Positions 22,169 through 34,900 of a DNA stretch of 64,000 nucleotides are shown here, piece after piece. The notes under the pieces were generated by a model. That model was not told where the DNA came from. It did not search any database and was given only the letters and a program-made list of their open reading frames with translations. The number at the start of each line of letters is the position of its first letter. Position 1 is the first letter of the stretch. The translations under genes and the position numbers were made by a program. The stretch comes from Amoebophrya sp. A120 (Eukaryota; Sar; Dinophyceae; Syndiniales; Amoebophryaceae), in assembly GCA_905178155.1 (NCBI GenBank), contig CAJINV010000013.1, forward strand, positions 548,344 through 612,343, read 5' to 3'.

Positions 22169-24502
22169 ATGAAATCAGTTGGCTCGCGATCATCAAAGAT
22201 GATTGTTATTCCACCAGGAACAAAAGAAAAAGAAGTATCATTGCGGCCACTAAAACGACCATATCTAATAGCCATCTTCGTTTGCTTTGCTATCGTTGAG
22301 AAAGTCACTGCCATTAGCTTGAACGTTGTCCAAAATTCAAAAAAACGAACAAACGCGGGACGTCTAGATCATGCGCAGCGGAGCAGAGGCAGGACGGGAA
22401 AAACGCAGGAAAGTGAAAATCGCGCCGCGGTGACCTCTAGAGGAACAAAGACATCCACTTCGAAGAAGCAGGGTACAACTACATCAACGCTTGCGGAGCT
22501 TGTGCGTCGAAGAAGTGCCACGATATCTTCGGCTACCTCTAGGCATAAGCTGGCAGAGCTTCTTGCTCTTGGGGATGATTTGGCCCAGGACGCTGGCGTT
22601 TTGCCCGCGGTTCTGCCGCTCGGGGAGCTCTACACCTATGGCGCGCCGAAGGTGACGAAGACAGCGCGGAACCCGGTTCCCAGAGCTAGCACTGCGGGAG
22701 GGCAGGAGGAAGCGAAAAGAGGAGCACCGAACTGCTGGCCCGGGTTGCGCGTGTTCACGTGCCAAAAGTCGGGCGGCGTGTGGTGGTGGGTGGATTTCGC
22801 AGCGCAGTCGGCTTTTCTGGTGGGCAATTGGTACCATCCGGAGATGGACTCACTGGAAATCTTATTGGATTCCACGGGGATCAATGGCGGCTTGGAGCGC
22901 GGACAGTGGGCCACGCTGGAAAGGCAGCTGAAAGAGAACCCGCCTCACATTGATGTAGTCAACAGCCCCGCCGTCGAGTCCATCCCGGCAGAGACAATCT
23001 ACGAGCCCTTCGTACTCCTTGGACCCGACGAAACGCAATATCGCGGCTGCGAAGAATACGCGGCCGACGAGGACAAGCTAAACGATCTGATTGGGTATCC
23101 GAACTGGCAGGGATTTGTGGCGAGTTTGGAGCTGCACAATGAGCCCGCGTATTTTCTCGGCACGACGGCGGTCTACGACCGAAGGGTGAAAAACATCACC
23201 TCGGCGCCCGCACCCTTGACACTCGCCAAGGCAAGCACGTATGCACGCTTGGTGTTCCACGTTTACACCGTCGAGCACAAGGAGGACGCGCACGCACGAA
23301 ATTTTCTGCAGAAGATTCACCATGGCCAAGATCCGGATCATCTTTTCTACTACTTCTACATGAAGTCCATCTCGAAGGTGAGCTTGGTCAGTGTCCTCGA
23401 AAACGACGAGGTGAGCGACACGGACTATTTACTGCTCTCCCAGCACACACAGACCCGACGCTGCGTCCTGCTTCTGTCCGGGACCAACGCGCAGTTTGCG
23501 GCAGACGGCATGTCGGAAATCCAGTCCGAGTTGTTTGGGAGCAACGTGCTCGAGCAGAGCACCGTGGCCAGTTGGTGTGGCGGAGCGCTCACTGAAGTGC
23601 ACTCGGGCTACGTCAACGAGGCGGCGAGAATCATTCACTGCGCCGTGCCCCTGATGGCCAACGCGCTGCAGACGTGCTCCGGGCTGGACGTCGCCGGGCA
23701 CTCCCTCGGCGGGGCCACGGCCACGGTGCTGTACGCCTGCGCGCGCGAGTATTTTGACAGGCGGAAACAACACGAAATTACTATATCGGGTGATGAAAAT
23801 AACGCGGACCACTTGTTCGCGCAGAACAAAACGGAATGGAATGCTAAGCTGCAACAAGAACTGCGAGACACCGATCGGACGCTCGCAAAGCTCGGAGAAC
23901 TGTTTCAGCCGAACGTTTCTGAAGACAATGATGTCGTCGTCGAGGACTATCCAGAAATGTCGGACTACGATTACGGGCACACAGTTACGTTTCGTGCGTC
24001 TTTGAAGGGGGAAGCAGAAAACGGGGAGTATCCGCTGCGAAACGAGTGCGACCGCCAATTGCTGGTCGAAGACTTCCGTGGGAGAACTGCGGAAACACGG
24101 TTCGACATCAAAATCGGCAGTACGACAACGACAACTACCACGGTTGTCTCGGAGAGCGGTGTGAGTATTTTTAGTACAGGAGACGATAACAGTACCGGCA
24201 CAAACAACACTGTTGTTAACGCCAGCAATTACACGACCAGCGCCATAAGTAACACGAGCACGACAACCACCACCACCACCACCACCACCACCAGCACCAC
24301 CAGCACCACCAGCACCACCAGCACCACTGCGATTACTTCTACCAGCGCTGCGTCGCCGGAAAGGGTGAGTAGTGAAGAAGACGAAGAAACGGGGCCTAAC
24401 GCCGATGAGAAAACCGGTTCGGGTCCACAGCATCATCCACCTCCTACCTTTGGTGATGCAGTGGATGAAGATCTTGGCGAGGTGACGCTGGGCTGTTGTT
24501 AA
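22169..24502 (+). CDS. Class-3 lipase-like alpha/beta hydrolase, membrane-anchored or secreted
   Basis: Single-exon, 777 aa. The N-terminus has a hydrophobic segment (YLIAIFVCFAIVEKVTAI, residues about 31-50), a signal peptide or anchor. The catalytic region reads CVLLLSGTN (oxyanion region), EVHSGYVNEA, then DVAGHSLGGATATVLY with the nucleophile Ser in GHSLGG (about residue 514). This spacing fits the fungal lipase / lipase class 3 family, which hydrolyses acylglycerols or phospholipids. Downstream are an acidic stretch and a Thr/Ser tract encoded by ACC repeats. I cannot place the catalytic Asp and His with confidence. The ATG at 22169 is the first in frame. Confidence 0.72.
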   Translation: MKSVGSRSSKMIVIPPGTKEKEVSLRPLKRPYLIAIFVCFAIVEKVTAISLNVVQNSKKRTNAGRLDHAQRSRGRTGKTQESENRAAVTSRGTKTSTSKKQGTTTSTLAELVRRRSATISSATSRHKLAELLALGDDLAQDAGVLPAVLPLGELYTYGAPKVTKTARNPVPRASTAGGQEEAKRGAPNCWPGLRVFTCQKSGGVWWWVDFAAQSAFLVGNWYHPEMDSLEILLDSTGINGGLERGQWATLERQLKENPPHIDVVNSPAVESIPAETIYEPFVLLGPDETQYRGCEEYAADEDKLNDLIGYPNWQGFVASLELHNEPAYFLGTTAVYDRRVKNITSAPAPLTLAKASTYARLVFHVYTVEHKEDAHARNFLQKIHHGQDPDHLFYYFYMKSISKVSLVSVLENDEVSDTDYLLLSQHTQTRRCVLLLSGTNAQFAADGMSEIQSELFGSNVLEQSTVASWCGGALTEVHSGYVNEAARIIHCAVPLMANALQTCSGLDVAGHSLGGATATVLYACAREYFDRRKQHEITISGDENNADHLFAQNKTEWNAKLQQELRDTDRTLAKLGELFQPNVSEDNDVVVEDYPEMSDYDYGHTVTFRASLKGEAENGEYPLRNECDRQLLVEDFRGRTAETRFDIKIGSTTTTTTTVVSESGVSIFSTGDDNSTGTNNTVVNASNYTTSAISNTSTTTTTTTTTTTSTTSTTSTTSTTAITSTSAASPERVSSEEDEETGPNADEKTGSGPQHHPPPTFGDAVDEDLGEVTLGCC
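24262..24327 (+). repeat. ACC/AGC trinucleotide repeat coding Thr-Ser tract
   Basis: Run of ACC codons followed by AGC-ACC-ACC units within the lipase-like gene near its C-terminus. Likely length-variable between strains. Confidence 0.85.
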
Positions 24503-25495
24503 GCTGCGTGGACTTGGACATCAAGGAGAAATGGAGCGTAATTTTTGTCGCTGTTGACTCTCTTCTTCATTTTTTCTAGAAGTAAGGCACTCTGCATGTT
24601 TTGTATATCAATCTATGATCACGCAAGTAGTCGAACACTCATGAAGCATACAGGCATAGATAAGTCGCGGGTTATTTCAAAAATCAAGTACACTTGTAGT
24701 TTCAGTTTGGCACCCGCACGCATCATGGTCATAGTAGCATGGTTTTCAAGGTCGCATTGTTACACGTGGAGGCAGGTCTCCATTTTCGGTTCGTTTGGTC
24801 CCAGTTCTTTCAACAACGTGGTATTTGGAGATGTCGAACAAGAATTTGAATATGGTTTCCAAGTGAAAGAAGCTGTGTGTGTCCTGATGTTTGCGTAAAC
24901 GTGCGTTCATATCGATTTCAACTGCTGCGGTTGAATCGACTTGGCGGAAAAGGAGGTCAAGAACTTTGTTTCTGAATTAACGAATGAGGATCTATAGGGT
25001 TTCAGCAGCAGCTCCAAATTACAGGTCGCGCATCGTTACAATTCGTGGACGAGCGCAAGGCGAGCCTTATTGAGAGAAGCGCGAGCAGTTGTGTGGAGAT
25101 GCGTATGAGTGTGAGAAGGTGGCTTTCAGTACAACTCAGCGCTCTGCCCCGGCCTAAGCTGATCGTTGCGGCGGCATCGTCTCATATATTTTTTTTCACG
25201 ATTCGCGTGCACGGATCGGGAACGGGATCGGGAGTGGCACACTACCTTGTACCTTACACTCGTTCTCGTCGCATGGGTCTGCTTGGTTTTGGTAAGCAGT
25301 TGTGAAAGTGGATGATATATGGTACATGACTTCATCAAAACTAGTGTGGTGTTGAGCCGATGAGTTGACCTCGCTAGCCACAGGAGGAGTGCCTGGCTTG
25401 CTTCACTCATTGTGCATAAACGCAGCCTGTCCTTGTCGTGCTCGTGCAGAAAACATTTCAGGTAAGAAAGAAAATATATCCATGATGGAACGAAA
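24503..25495. other. Intergenic
   Basis: Open frames here are short and lack features; no RNA gene recognised. Confidence 0.5.
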
Positions 25496-28400
25496 ATGAC
25501 ATCTCTTCAAGGAACGGCGAAGATTTCCATTCGATCGGTGGTCGCGGCGATTATTACGAGTTTCCACTGCAGCTTGTCGTGGTCGTCATATTTGCAAGTA
25601 GGACAAGAACTACGAGTTTCTTTCGCGCGCGCCGCCGCGACCAGAGCGAATGCGCAGGACGAGACGAGTAGCAGTAGCGCTACAACGCATGCAATAAACG
25701 TGGCGGAGCAGGAACGGACTGTAAGTGCTGCTACTTCATCATCGCAAATCCAACAGGAGAACAAGTACCTGGATACAACAAGCGATACCAACGCAGTGCC
25801 GCAACATCTGAGCAATAATGAAGGACGAAAGGCGAGGAGCACACCAGTTGGGGAGGATTTTCTTGTTGCATCTGACGGTAGTATCGGAACGAGTTTTACC
25901 GCCAAAGAGAGTTTTCGACGCAGAAACGATGGGAACAATCAGAATCTACAGCTGCGGGAAAGTGAGACGCGCAAGACCACCAAACGTATTCTGGAACCAA
26001 CACCAGAGTTTTATGGTCAACATCCTCCGAAGAGTCCAGACGGGCTCGGAGAGTTTCTTTTGCCTGGTGGTGTACAGAGATTCTCCTTGTCGTCCGACGA
26101 CAAAGTCTTCCGGAGCAGTGGCGTGCAGACGACGACGTCGTCTTCCGGAGCTGTGGCACTAGAAGAGGCAGCTACAGCTAGTACTAGTAAAAGTTCACCG
26201 ACGTCGGCGGGGCCGGGGGCAAACCCGAACATGCTGAGCAAGATGAACAACCTGGTCGGCAGGTCTTCTTCGAGCAAAAATCCCGGCCAGCACCCGCCTC
26301 GCCTTCTGCGCCGGATGAGTGACGACCCGGTACAGTTGTCGTTGGGCGTTGATGACTTCGGTGAAAAAGTAGATACTGGCAACGTATTAGAAGCACAAAA
26401 AATGGCATCTTCAAGCGACAGCACGATTAAAAACGACGTAAACAAAGATCCTGCACCAGGCCCGACTCAAAAACATTCTCCCATACTAACCGCTGATGTC
26501 GTCGACAGCAGGAGCTGGAACTACAAGCAGCACGCATCAGCATTTTCATCTCCTTCAGACGATTTTTACTTCGGAGGGACAAATCTGGGAGAGCAGGCAA
26601 GGTCGTCTGGCGGAGAAGAAAGCGGCCTGTCGTGGTCTTCACAGCGCGATGTCCATGTGGTCGTCGATCCGTTGAGTGACGAATACGTGAAAAACGGAGA
26701 TGCAAATAAAATGAATTCCTACGCCGGGAAGAAGAGCCAGGATTCAACAATTCTCTCCACAACTTCTTCCTCCGATACAACAGCATTGCCTGCTTCCCCT
26801 GAAGAAACTGCAGCAACTTCTACTGACGGCAAAGAGATGAAACAAAAACAAGCGAGTTCCGGACCCGGAGAAATAAGCGGTCCCCACAAAGGAAATACAG
26901 GACGAACCGGTGGGACCACAGCGAGCAAGGCGAAAGCCGAAATCGACAATAAGCGTTCGTTTTCCGCTATTTTCTCCACTGTTTTTTCCAACGTGCTCAG
27001 CTACTTCTTTGCCGAGGAGTCCTCGTCTGACGGCGCGATCACCGGTGCCGGTTCTTTGGTGAGACAAGTTCTCGAAGGCACCGGTTTGGAGCGCGACCCG
27101 CACCAGACCCTGCCGTCCTCCGACCTGGAGTACACCCTGCGCAAGCGGTTAAACACCCAGGACCTGGCGGTGTTGCTGTTGCTCGTCACGTTTTACTGGA
27201 GCTCGCTGTTTCTGGGGATGCAGTTGGTGTACCGCCTGTCGAAGAATGATTCCTCGGTGAAGTACTACAACAACGCCAGAGGAGTGTACTCAATCACGGA
27301 CAAAAGCAGTGAAGAGCACGACGAGGATCTCAATTTTCTAGGGGAAGCGGATGAAAAGAGCCGTCCGTTAAAGACTGCTCCTAGCACTTCCACTTTCTCT
27401 AAGAATAAATCCAGGAAAGAAGAAGAAGAAGTGGCTGCGGCTGTTGCAGTTTCATCAGAGAGTAAGACCATGTGCGAGACTGGGCAAGGCGCGGGGGCAG
27501 TGCTTGCCGAGGAGGCTCTATTGCAACGAAAAGATTCTGATTCTTCCTTACCTCAGCCTTCGCCGTCACAACACCCGGCACCGTCTGCTTCGAGGAGGTT
27601 TTTCCCAAGAGATGAAAACACTACTACACCACCAGAACCACCAGCGGCACCAACTGCACAAGACAGTCCAACGACCAGCACGATCGGCCCACCGGAAGAA
27701 CGTTCCCACTTTATGAACTTGATTTCCGGCAATTCTACTATTTTTACCAGCACATCAGGAGGAGCTCTCTTCACAAAATTGATGAGTTTCCTGCTTCTCT
27801 GTTACACTTGCTGTGCGCGATTTCTCCGCAGTGTGAAGACCAAGCTCTGCAGCCCGGGGCTCTGCTCCTTGTTCTACATCGCCGTTCCGCAGACGAACTG
27901 TCAGGAGCTGCTGTTTTGCGACACCGAATTCGATTGGGACGCGTTTCAGAAGTCGTTTTTTTCGCCGCCCGCGGAAGTGAAGCTGCGGATCCGAGGGTGG
28001 AAAAACTCGGTGTTGTACGACCAACAGATGGGCGGGAGCCAGCAGCAATCCAGGAATGCTTCTTCCCACGTTCGCGGCGGCAGTAGTACACCGGCAACTA
28101 CCCGAGGATTGTTTGGCGGCGGAGCTGGCGGCGTTACCAGTGCAGCACCTGGAGGTAGAAATTCACCAACAACTACAGCGAACACAACAAACGAAGTTGC
28201 TCCGCCACCAGCAGGCAACACCAGCGCTTCGATGGCCTCTCTGAACAACATTGCGAGCTCGTTTTTTCAGGCCATTGTGCCACTTCCGACGTCGATCTTC
28301 AGCAGTGGCAGTGTGACGGTGAATGCCAGCAGTCCTCCGGGGAGGACAAACGGGAATGATTATACCAGTAGTAGCACGACGACGACAACGACTGCCGTCG

Positions 28401-30509
28401 GTCGTGATGCTGGCGTGGGGACGAGCAACACCGTTCCTGCAATTCGTGGGACGATGTTGAATACGACGACCGGCGGGGGTGGTTCAAATCAAACGAACGA
28501 CACGAATAGGACAATTTCATACAGCCAAGAAGTAGAACCACATCAAATAACTGCGTCGAACACGACTACAGCAACAGCAACAGGAAGCACAAGTACTACA
28601 GCCTTTCGTAGTGGTAGAGCAAGTCATCTGAGTCCTCCTCCGTCACGCCCAGCTACAAGTCCATCCCGGGCACTCGATTCAAACACGGTAATATTAAATC
28701 CCAGTCCGACTGCTCAACAAGCGTCATCCCGGAGCCGCAGTTCCGGTGGCCGCGGTCGGGCGCGCGGCGGGGGCCGGGCGGGCAACAATAACAGCAGCGC
28801 GACAACGAGAAATTCTACTTCTTCATCTTCTGGTGTGCCAGGAGTGGGAAATAATGCTGGGACGACTGCTCCTGGTCATCGTGGTCCTTCAACAGCTTCG
28901 ATTGCCAATGGGAATGCAACAGCGAGTTCTGCAGGAACTCCTGGTCCTTCACCTTCTGTAACAAAGAAACTTACGCCGGCGTTCGACATTGTCCTGGATC
29001 TGAAAGACTTCATTGTCGCAGCGGAAGAAGCTGAATCTTCTGGTGAATTACACGGAGCTGGAAATCTTCTAGAACAAGCCCCCGGGGGCCGTGGTCATCG
29101 TGAGACGAGTTTAATACGGGATGAGGACCACTGCACATCGCCGGCGGTTCAGGAGCGCGTGGCGCGTGCCGAAAGGGACCAGCAGCTCCTCATCGCCGCA
29201 TACTTGACGGACAACTTCAGCAAGAGCTCTTATGCGACGAGCCAGCAGAGTTTCCTGCTGCCAAAACACCTTCGGACAACGATGAAAAGCAGTACTTTTA
29301 CAAAGCACGGATTGTACTATGATCGAGAAGACGATACGAACGCCTTGTACAACTGCGGTACTAGTAAATGTAAATCAGAACAATCAGGTTGTTCTGGATA
29401 CAAAAATAATCCAGCTTCGGCATGGTCCGCAGGGAGTTGTGCCAGCTGGATTTGTTCGTTCTTCCCTACCGTCGGCACGGACGACCTGAATGTGCTGCAG
29501 ATCACGAAGCAGATTAGCTGGGAGAAGAAGGAATTTCAGAAGTTACAGAAAAAACTGAAAAACTTCCTGGAGACCGAGCTGTCCTTTCCTTGCCACGTCG
29601 TGAGCACCGTCAGCGAAAAGTACAACTACCACGCTAGCAAGTCGTCCGCGATGAGCAGTAGCAGCACGACGTCGTCGATCAACAGCTTTCTGAATCTGAA
29701 GCCCTCGACCAATATTTTCGACCGCAATCCCCGGGCGGTCGCCACTGCGTTCCGGAACAATTTGAACCTGGTTGAGTTGCAGTTCACGGAGAAGCAGGTG
29801 CTGCACGTCCAGAAAAACAAGCCACTCGGAAATTTTCTCCGGAACCAGACCACTGCGATTCTGTTCGCCGCGTCCTTCGTGTTTCTTTGGTTTTACCTAC
29901 TCTACGTGCATGTCTACACGAATCTGTTCCGGGTGACAAGGAAATTCAAAGTCAAGGTCATATCGTAGGAAAAAAGTGTTTCACTGTAAGCATTCACTTT
30001 GCATCAAGCTGGGCAAGAACACAAGTTTGCTCTACATGACAAAAAGTATTTGCAATGCAAGGTCGTAGTTCCATAGAGAAAAGACGAATGAAAATCCACC
30101 GTCTTGTTTGTGTAGAACGACAGAGATGAAACTCTGCTGCTTTGCGTGCTCTGCACGACAAGTTTACCGTGAAACAGGTTTTGCTTTGCATAAGTCAAGG
30201 CCGAGGACTACTGGCACACCTTGACGCCGGACTTGCGTCGAATCTTCCAGCAGGTGCCAAGGGTCGCAGCTCCGGGACTTGCTACAACAAGGCCGACGGC
30301 GGGGGGCGGAGCGGGCGTTGGTGGGGGAAGTGCAGGTAGGTGAGAGAGCAGTGATGAGTGTGCGGGTTCACGTACTAAGTTCACTACACTGCAAGAAATC
30401 ATGTCACTAGTAGGTGGATGTGAATGTGTAAGATGATTGAACTTGATGACTTTTTTCCATGTTTCAACAACTTCTACAACCGGCAGGAACTTTTCTAAAT
30501 GCAATGTAG
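25496..30509 (+). CDS. Large membrane protein of unknown function
   Basis: Exons inferred: 25496-29956, 30200-30335, 30487-30509 (about 1,539 aa). Not recognised. The N-terminus could be a signal sequence (hydrophobic to about residue 25). Low-complexity Ser/Thr/Glu stretches separate three hydrophobic segments: DLAVLLLLVTFYWSSLFLG (about 558-576), KLMSFLLLCYTCCARFL (about 762-778) and ILFAASFVFLWFYLLYV (about 1455-1471). A Cys-containing segment around CSPGLCSLFYIAVPQTNCQE (about 785-805) and a block near EFDWDAFQKSFF look conserved in style but match nothing I know. Exon 2 adds a folded-looking AEDYWHTLTPDLRRIFQQV segment. The last intron (30336-30486, GTAGGT...GGCAG) is optional: reading through instead ends at 30343. 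Confidence 0.65.
29961..30192. mobile_element. Degenerate introner (family G)
   Basis: Left TATCGTAGGAAAA with TGTTTCACTGTAAGC; reverse complement of the right end reads TATGCAAAGCAAAACC with TGTTTCACGGTAAAC. Flanks GGTCA and AGTCA (4 of 5). This intron can also be cut as GT-AG (29957-30199, 243 bp, phase 0), so it may be an introner that has moved to canonical splice sites. Confidence 0.6.
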
Positions 30510-31920
30510 GATGCGGATGCGTATCATACGCGGTTCATTGTCGTTGTATTTAAATGTAATGCGGGGCGGGTCTTTATTTCCCATCCGCCGTTCTGAAGAT
30601 AATGCGTGTAAGTGCATAAACAAAAGATGTCGACGCTGTACTTCTTAGGGAAAGAATTTACGTCGCAAGCGTTTAGTTAGAAAAAGAAAAAGAATAAAAA
30701 ACTTGTCACTGTGGCGATGTTAGTTTCGAATTCCAAGAAAGCACTTTCACTCCGGAGGCGAGAGATCTTAACCTGACAAAGATGGAGAGGCTTTTACTAC
30801 TTCATTCCCAGTTCGTGGCTTGAGCCGCCGCAGCAAATTCATGGAAAAATTTGTTCTTTGGAACCGAACAGCAGAAGACTCTCAACGTACGTTCGGTGAT
30901 CCGCGTACAACCTTTTTGGATTCGGTCTGTTCACTGAGAATAAATCCATCATGCCTGCTTGCACTTGTTGTCGGCCACCAGAGACGAACTAGTAGATCGG
31001 TGCTCGGTACTGTGAAAAATGCTTATGCTTTGTTGAAAAATGCTAAAGAGACCTCGGTTGTTATTTCTCGTTGAGAAGCTCCACCAGCCTCTTTCCGTCT
31101 CTGTGTCCTTCGGCATGTGATATTATTATTTCGGTTTGTTTTAGTTTTCCCAACGTCGTCAAGCATATATACTCACGTAAAAATCGGTCAATTTATCTGA
31201 TGAAAAGTATGGCTTTATTCGGTTTCGGAACAGTTATTAATGTATCGTGCAGGAGCAGAGAGCATGCACATAGTATGTAAAGTTGTGTACGCATGAAGAT
31301 GCGCTCTTCGACTTCGGTGGATGATGGTGCAACCGTTCCTATTGTCGTCCATGAAAACGAACCATCGTAATAAATTCGTGCAACATGATCATTCACTTTC
31401 ACTCGTGCAACAAGTGCTGGTTTCTTCCTCTCGAGTCTTCGAGCTTTTGTACTTCAGCCTGGAAAGGGTTTACTCGTCCTTGATTTCTTTGCATTGTATC
31501 TATTCGCTCCACAGCCTGACTAAATCCCACTATTCCCATTCTTGATTTGTCCCTATCTATCACATGCTATTACCCCCACAACTTGTGCCTCCTAGTCCTA
31601 TTTTTTTATGTTCATTCTGTGCAAGCAGCAAAAGCAATTTCATTTTCCAAAAATGCTGCAAGGATAAATAATTTTGGTACTGCTCTTTATTGTTTTTCCC
31701 CGTTTTTCCTTTCACGTTGCAAGCATGAGCATGTGCACCTTCGCGTGCGTAGTCTACCGCCCCATACCCCACAGCAGCTTTCCGCAATAACGGAGATCAT
31801 GAACACAAAAATTCTTGCGCAGGACATGATCTTCCCTCTTCCGAAGAACAGTCTGTATGGAGCATTGGGAGGCCACTAACAAAAGTGGGGCTCTTTTGAG
31901 GAAACGAAAAACTTGACGCG
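30510..31920. other. Intergenic, 1.4 kb
   Basis: AT-rich, no supported gene on either strand. Confidence 0.5.
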
Positions 31921-34900
31921 ATGGAAGGCGACGTGGAACAAGGAACGAGTGAGGACTGGCACAGCGGGCCCGAAGATGATACTGCAAACATGCACAACAT
32001 GATTCCAGACGAGAGGGAGCCAGCGCGACTACAACGGGCTGCTGGTGATGTTGCTATGCAAAAGGACCAGCCGTCACAACTGCCCTCGAGAAGGCGGGGC
32101 GAGGGTAGCGCGGTCTTTGTACCGAGCGTGGCCGGAATAACCCGACTAAATTGGCCCCGTGGAAGGGGCTCCGGGGAGCTTCATAGCAACCAGAAACTAC
32201 TGATGCGCAGCAGGAGTAGCGAAGTGTTGCGGCTGGTGAACGGCGTTTTTCCACGGAGATCGGTTGCCGAAGAAGATGAAAATGTTGGGAACGAGAACCC
32301 GCCAAACAGCCCGCGAGACGAGTTCGCAAAGAGCCCGCGGGACGAACACCGTGGCGCAGACAAGCGCAAGTCAGTGCTAGATGCAGCCAAAAACGCGGTG
32401 CAAAATATTCAGCCACCCGAGGCGTTGAGAAAGACGGGACACACACTGACAACGACCGCCGAGCTGGCCCTGGCAGCCGTGACCTGGTATCCACTAGAAA
32501 CAAATCACCTGTACTTCTTCTAGCATAATTGTACTGCCAAAGAAACGCCTACGCCGCGCCTACATTTGTGACGCTGGCATAGAATTCGCACAAAAACATA
32601 AACGCCACACCCGACTACATGCACTCTGATCGACGACGAGGAGCACGCGTCGATCCTCATTAGACAGAAACACAGCCGCGAGCATTCGAGATGAAAAGCA
32701 GTCTTTTTGATGTGTTTGTCGCATATGCATAAAAAAATTTTTTTCGTTTGGTGAGCATGAAAATTGAAATCCAAATCCCCATTCTTTCATCATAGATAAT
32801 TATGCTAGAAGGTTTTTTCATTTTCTGTGTGATACTTGGCCTCTTCGGAAGGAGCACCCGCGGCGGTCCATGCATAAGCACGACCTGCATCTGCGCAACG
32901 TGTTGGTGGATCCGCACAGACACGAGGTGGGTCCGCATGAGGATGATCCGGACCTCCAGAATAGAAGAATTCAAATAGACACCGACGAAATCCCCATAGA
33001 GGTGAGCACCGGGAATGAAGATGGTACCAGAACGAAAAGCAGCGCACGCGCAGCAGGGACGCCCTCGGAAGGCGGGGGCCCGCGTAGTAGGAATAAAGCA
33101 GTAGAAGGCTCAGGAGCAGAGGGGCGGCCACAAAGTGGAAGAACGAACAACAGCAGTGAAGATCGGCTGACGCACGAGGAGCACGAGCATATTTTCAACA
33201 AAATCCACGACTCGCACATGAACAACGACCAGTGTCGGGAGGTCTACGCCCACCTCAGCGACGTCGGACGGCAGCAGGACCTGTGGCGGCGGACCGGGCT
33301 GGACAGCAAGAAGTGGCAGACGAAGGTTCTGCAGGACGACCGCGTGGAAGGGGCCTTCGTGCTGATTCTCGCCACGTACATGGTGTTTCTATCCACTGCA
33401 AATATGTCTGGGTCTGGAACAAGGTTGGAACTTCTATCTAATGCTAGCTTTCCATACAACCTAGAAGCTGGAGATCTGTACTGCATAGCCAACAATATTA
33501 AAAGTCTCAGCCTCTTTTGTACATGCAAAAACGCAGTTTCTTCTACTCATGTGGATCGTGCCTATGAGAAAGAAGTGTTCTCCTGAAAAGTTGTCATGCT
33601 GTGTTGCATTCGGAACTGTTCACATCATCCCCCTTTCAGCATAACAAGTTTCATCCAGACCCGGACATATTTGCATTTGATAGTTTCTCGGCACGTACGA
33701 CGACGAGAGCGACGATCAGTCTTTTTCCAACTTTCACTTCTGGCGGGGCGTGGACTTTTTCTTCTTCGTCTGCTTTTTGAGCGACACGGTGCTGCGGGTT
33801 TGCGCCTACAAGAATCCGCGGCGGTTCTTCCTGGAGGGCACATTATGGAGCAACATGCTGGATGTGGCCGTGCTGATCGAGCACTTCAGCTCGCTGATCA
33901 TCTACCCCCTGCTGATCGAGCAGGGCGTGATGCCGGAAACGTGGAACTGGATGGGCATGCTGCGCATCATGCGGTTCGGGCGCCTGATGCGGTGGCAGGA
34001 AATCCGGGAGCAGATTCTCATCCTGCAGGCCGCCACGCGGGCCGCGCGGATGCTGCTGCTCTTCATGGCGGTGGAGATCATCTGCGTCGCGGCGCTGATC
34101 ATGCTCTACAAAAACGAGTACCTCAGCGGCACCTTCAACGACGCCTTTCTCGACCAGACATTTGAAAACTACCTGCAGACGATCCTGGCCCTGAACCAAA
34201 TGATTTTCACGGACTCCACGTTCGCCATACTCACCGCCATGTACCGCGAAGGGAACAACGTGCTCGGGTCGCTGCTCTGGCTGCACACGCTGACGGGCGC
34301 GATCATGATCACGAACCAGTTGATTGGCATAGCGACGGACGCGATGTCCAGTCTGATGGACAGCGAGCGCGCGGCGGACACCGCGATGCGGTTCTGGAAG
34401 CTGGCGCAAATCTGGGTGACGGAGTACGGGCAGCCGGACTGGAAGCTGCAGCGCGCACTGGAGCTGGAGGCGCAGGAGGCACGGATGCTGCTGAAGCGGT
34501 CCAGCACGCTGATGCACGAGGCACAGGACGGCACCATCGAGATGAACCTCACCGGGGACGGGGACGAAGAGGACCAGTTTCTGGACTTCAAGCTCGACAA
34601 ATACCTGAAAGAGGAGGAGAACATTCTGCGCAACGCTTCCCGCTTCGACAGTTTCTTTAGCGACGACGGGGAGGAGGGCGGGGCAGCATCAACATCTCCG
34701 AGGGAAAGAAGAAGTGGCCAGGGAGCTGCAGTCGCGCGGGACCACAAGCAGGGAAACCAGAACGACGGCCACTCTGGCAGTCATTTGGCTGTTCCCGCGA
34801 CGGTGATGTCCCCGCGCACCCCCATGTCTTACTCGTCTCCCCGCACAACAATTTCTTCTCCGGTTAATAACACGACAACCACAGTTGAAGTTGACTATAC

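Noticed and set aside
23429-24436. 335-aa minus-strand frame opposite the lipase-like gene
   Set aside because: Shadow of the + strand gene; its Gly run is just the complement of ACC repeats.
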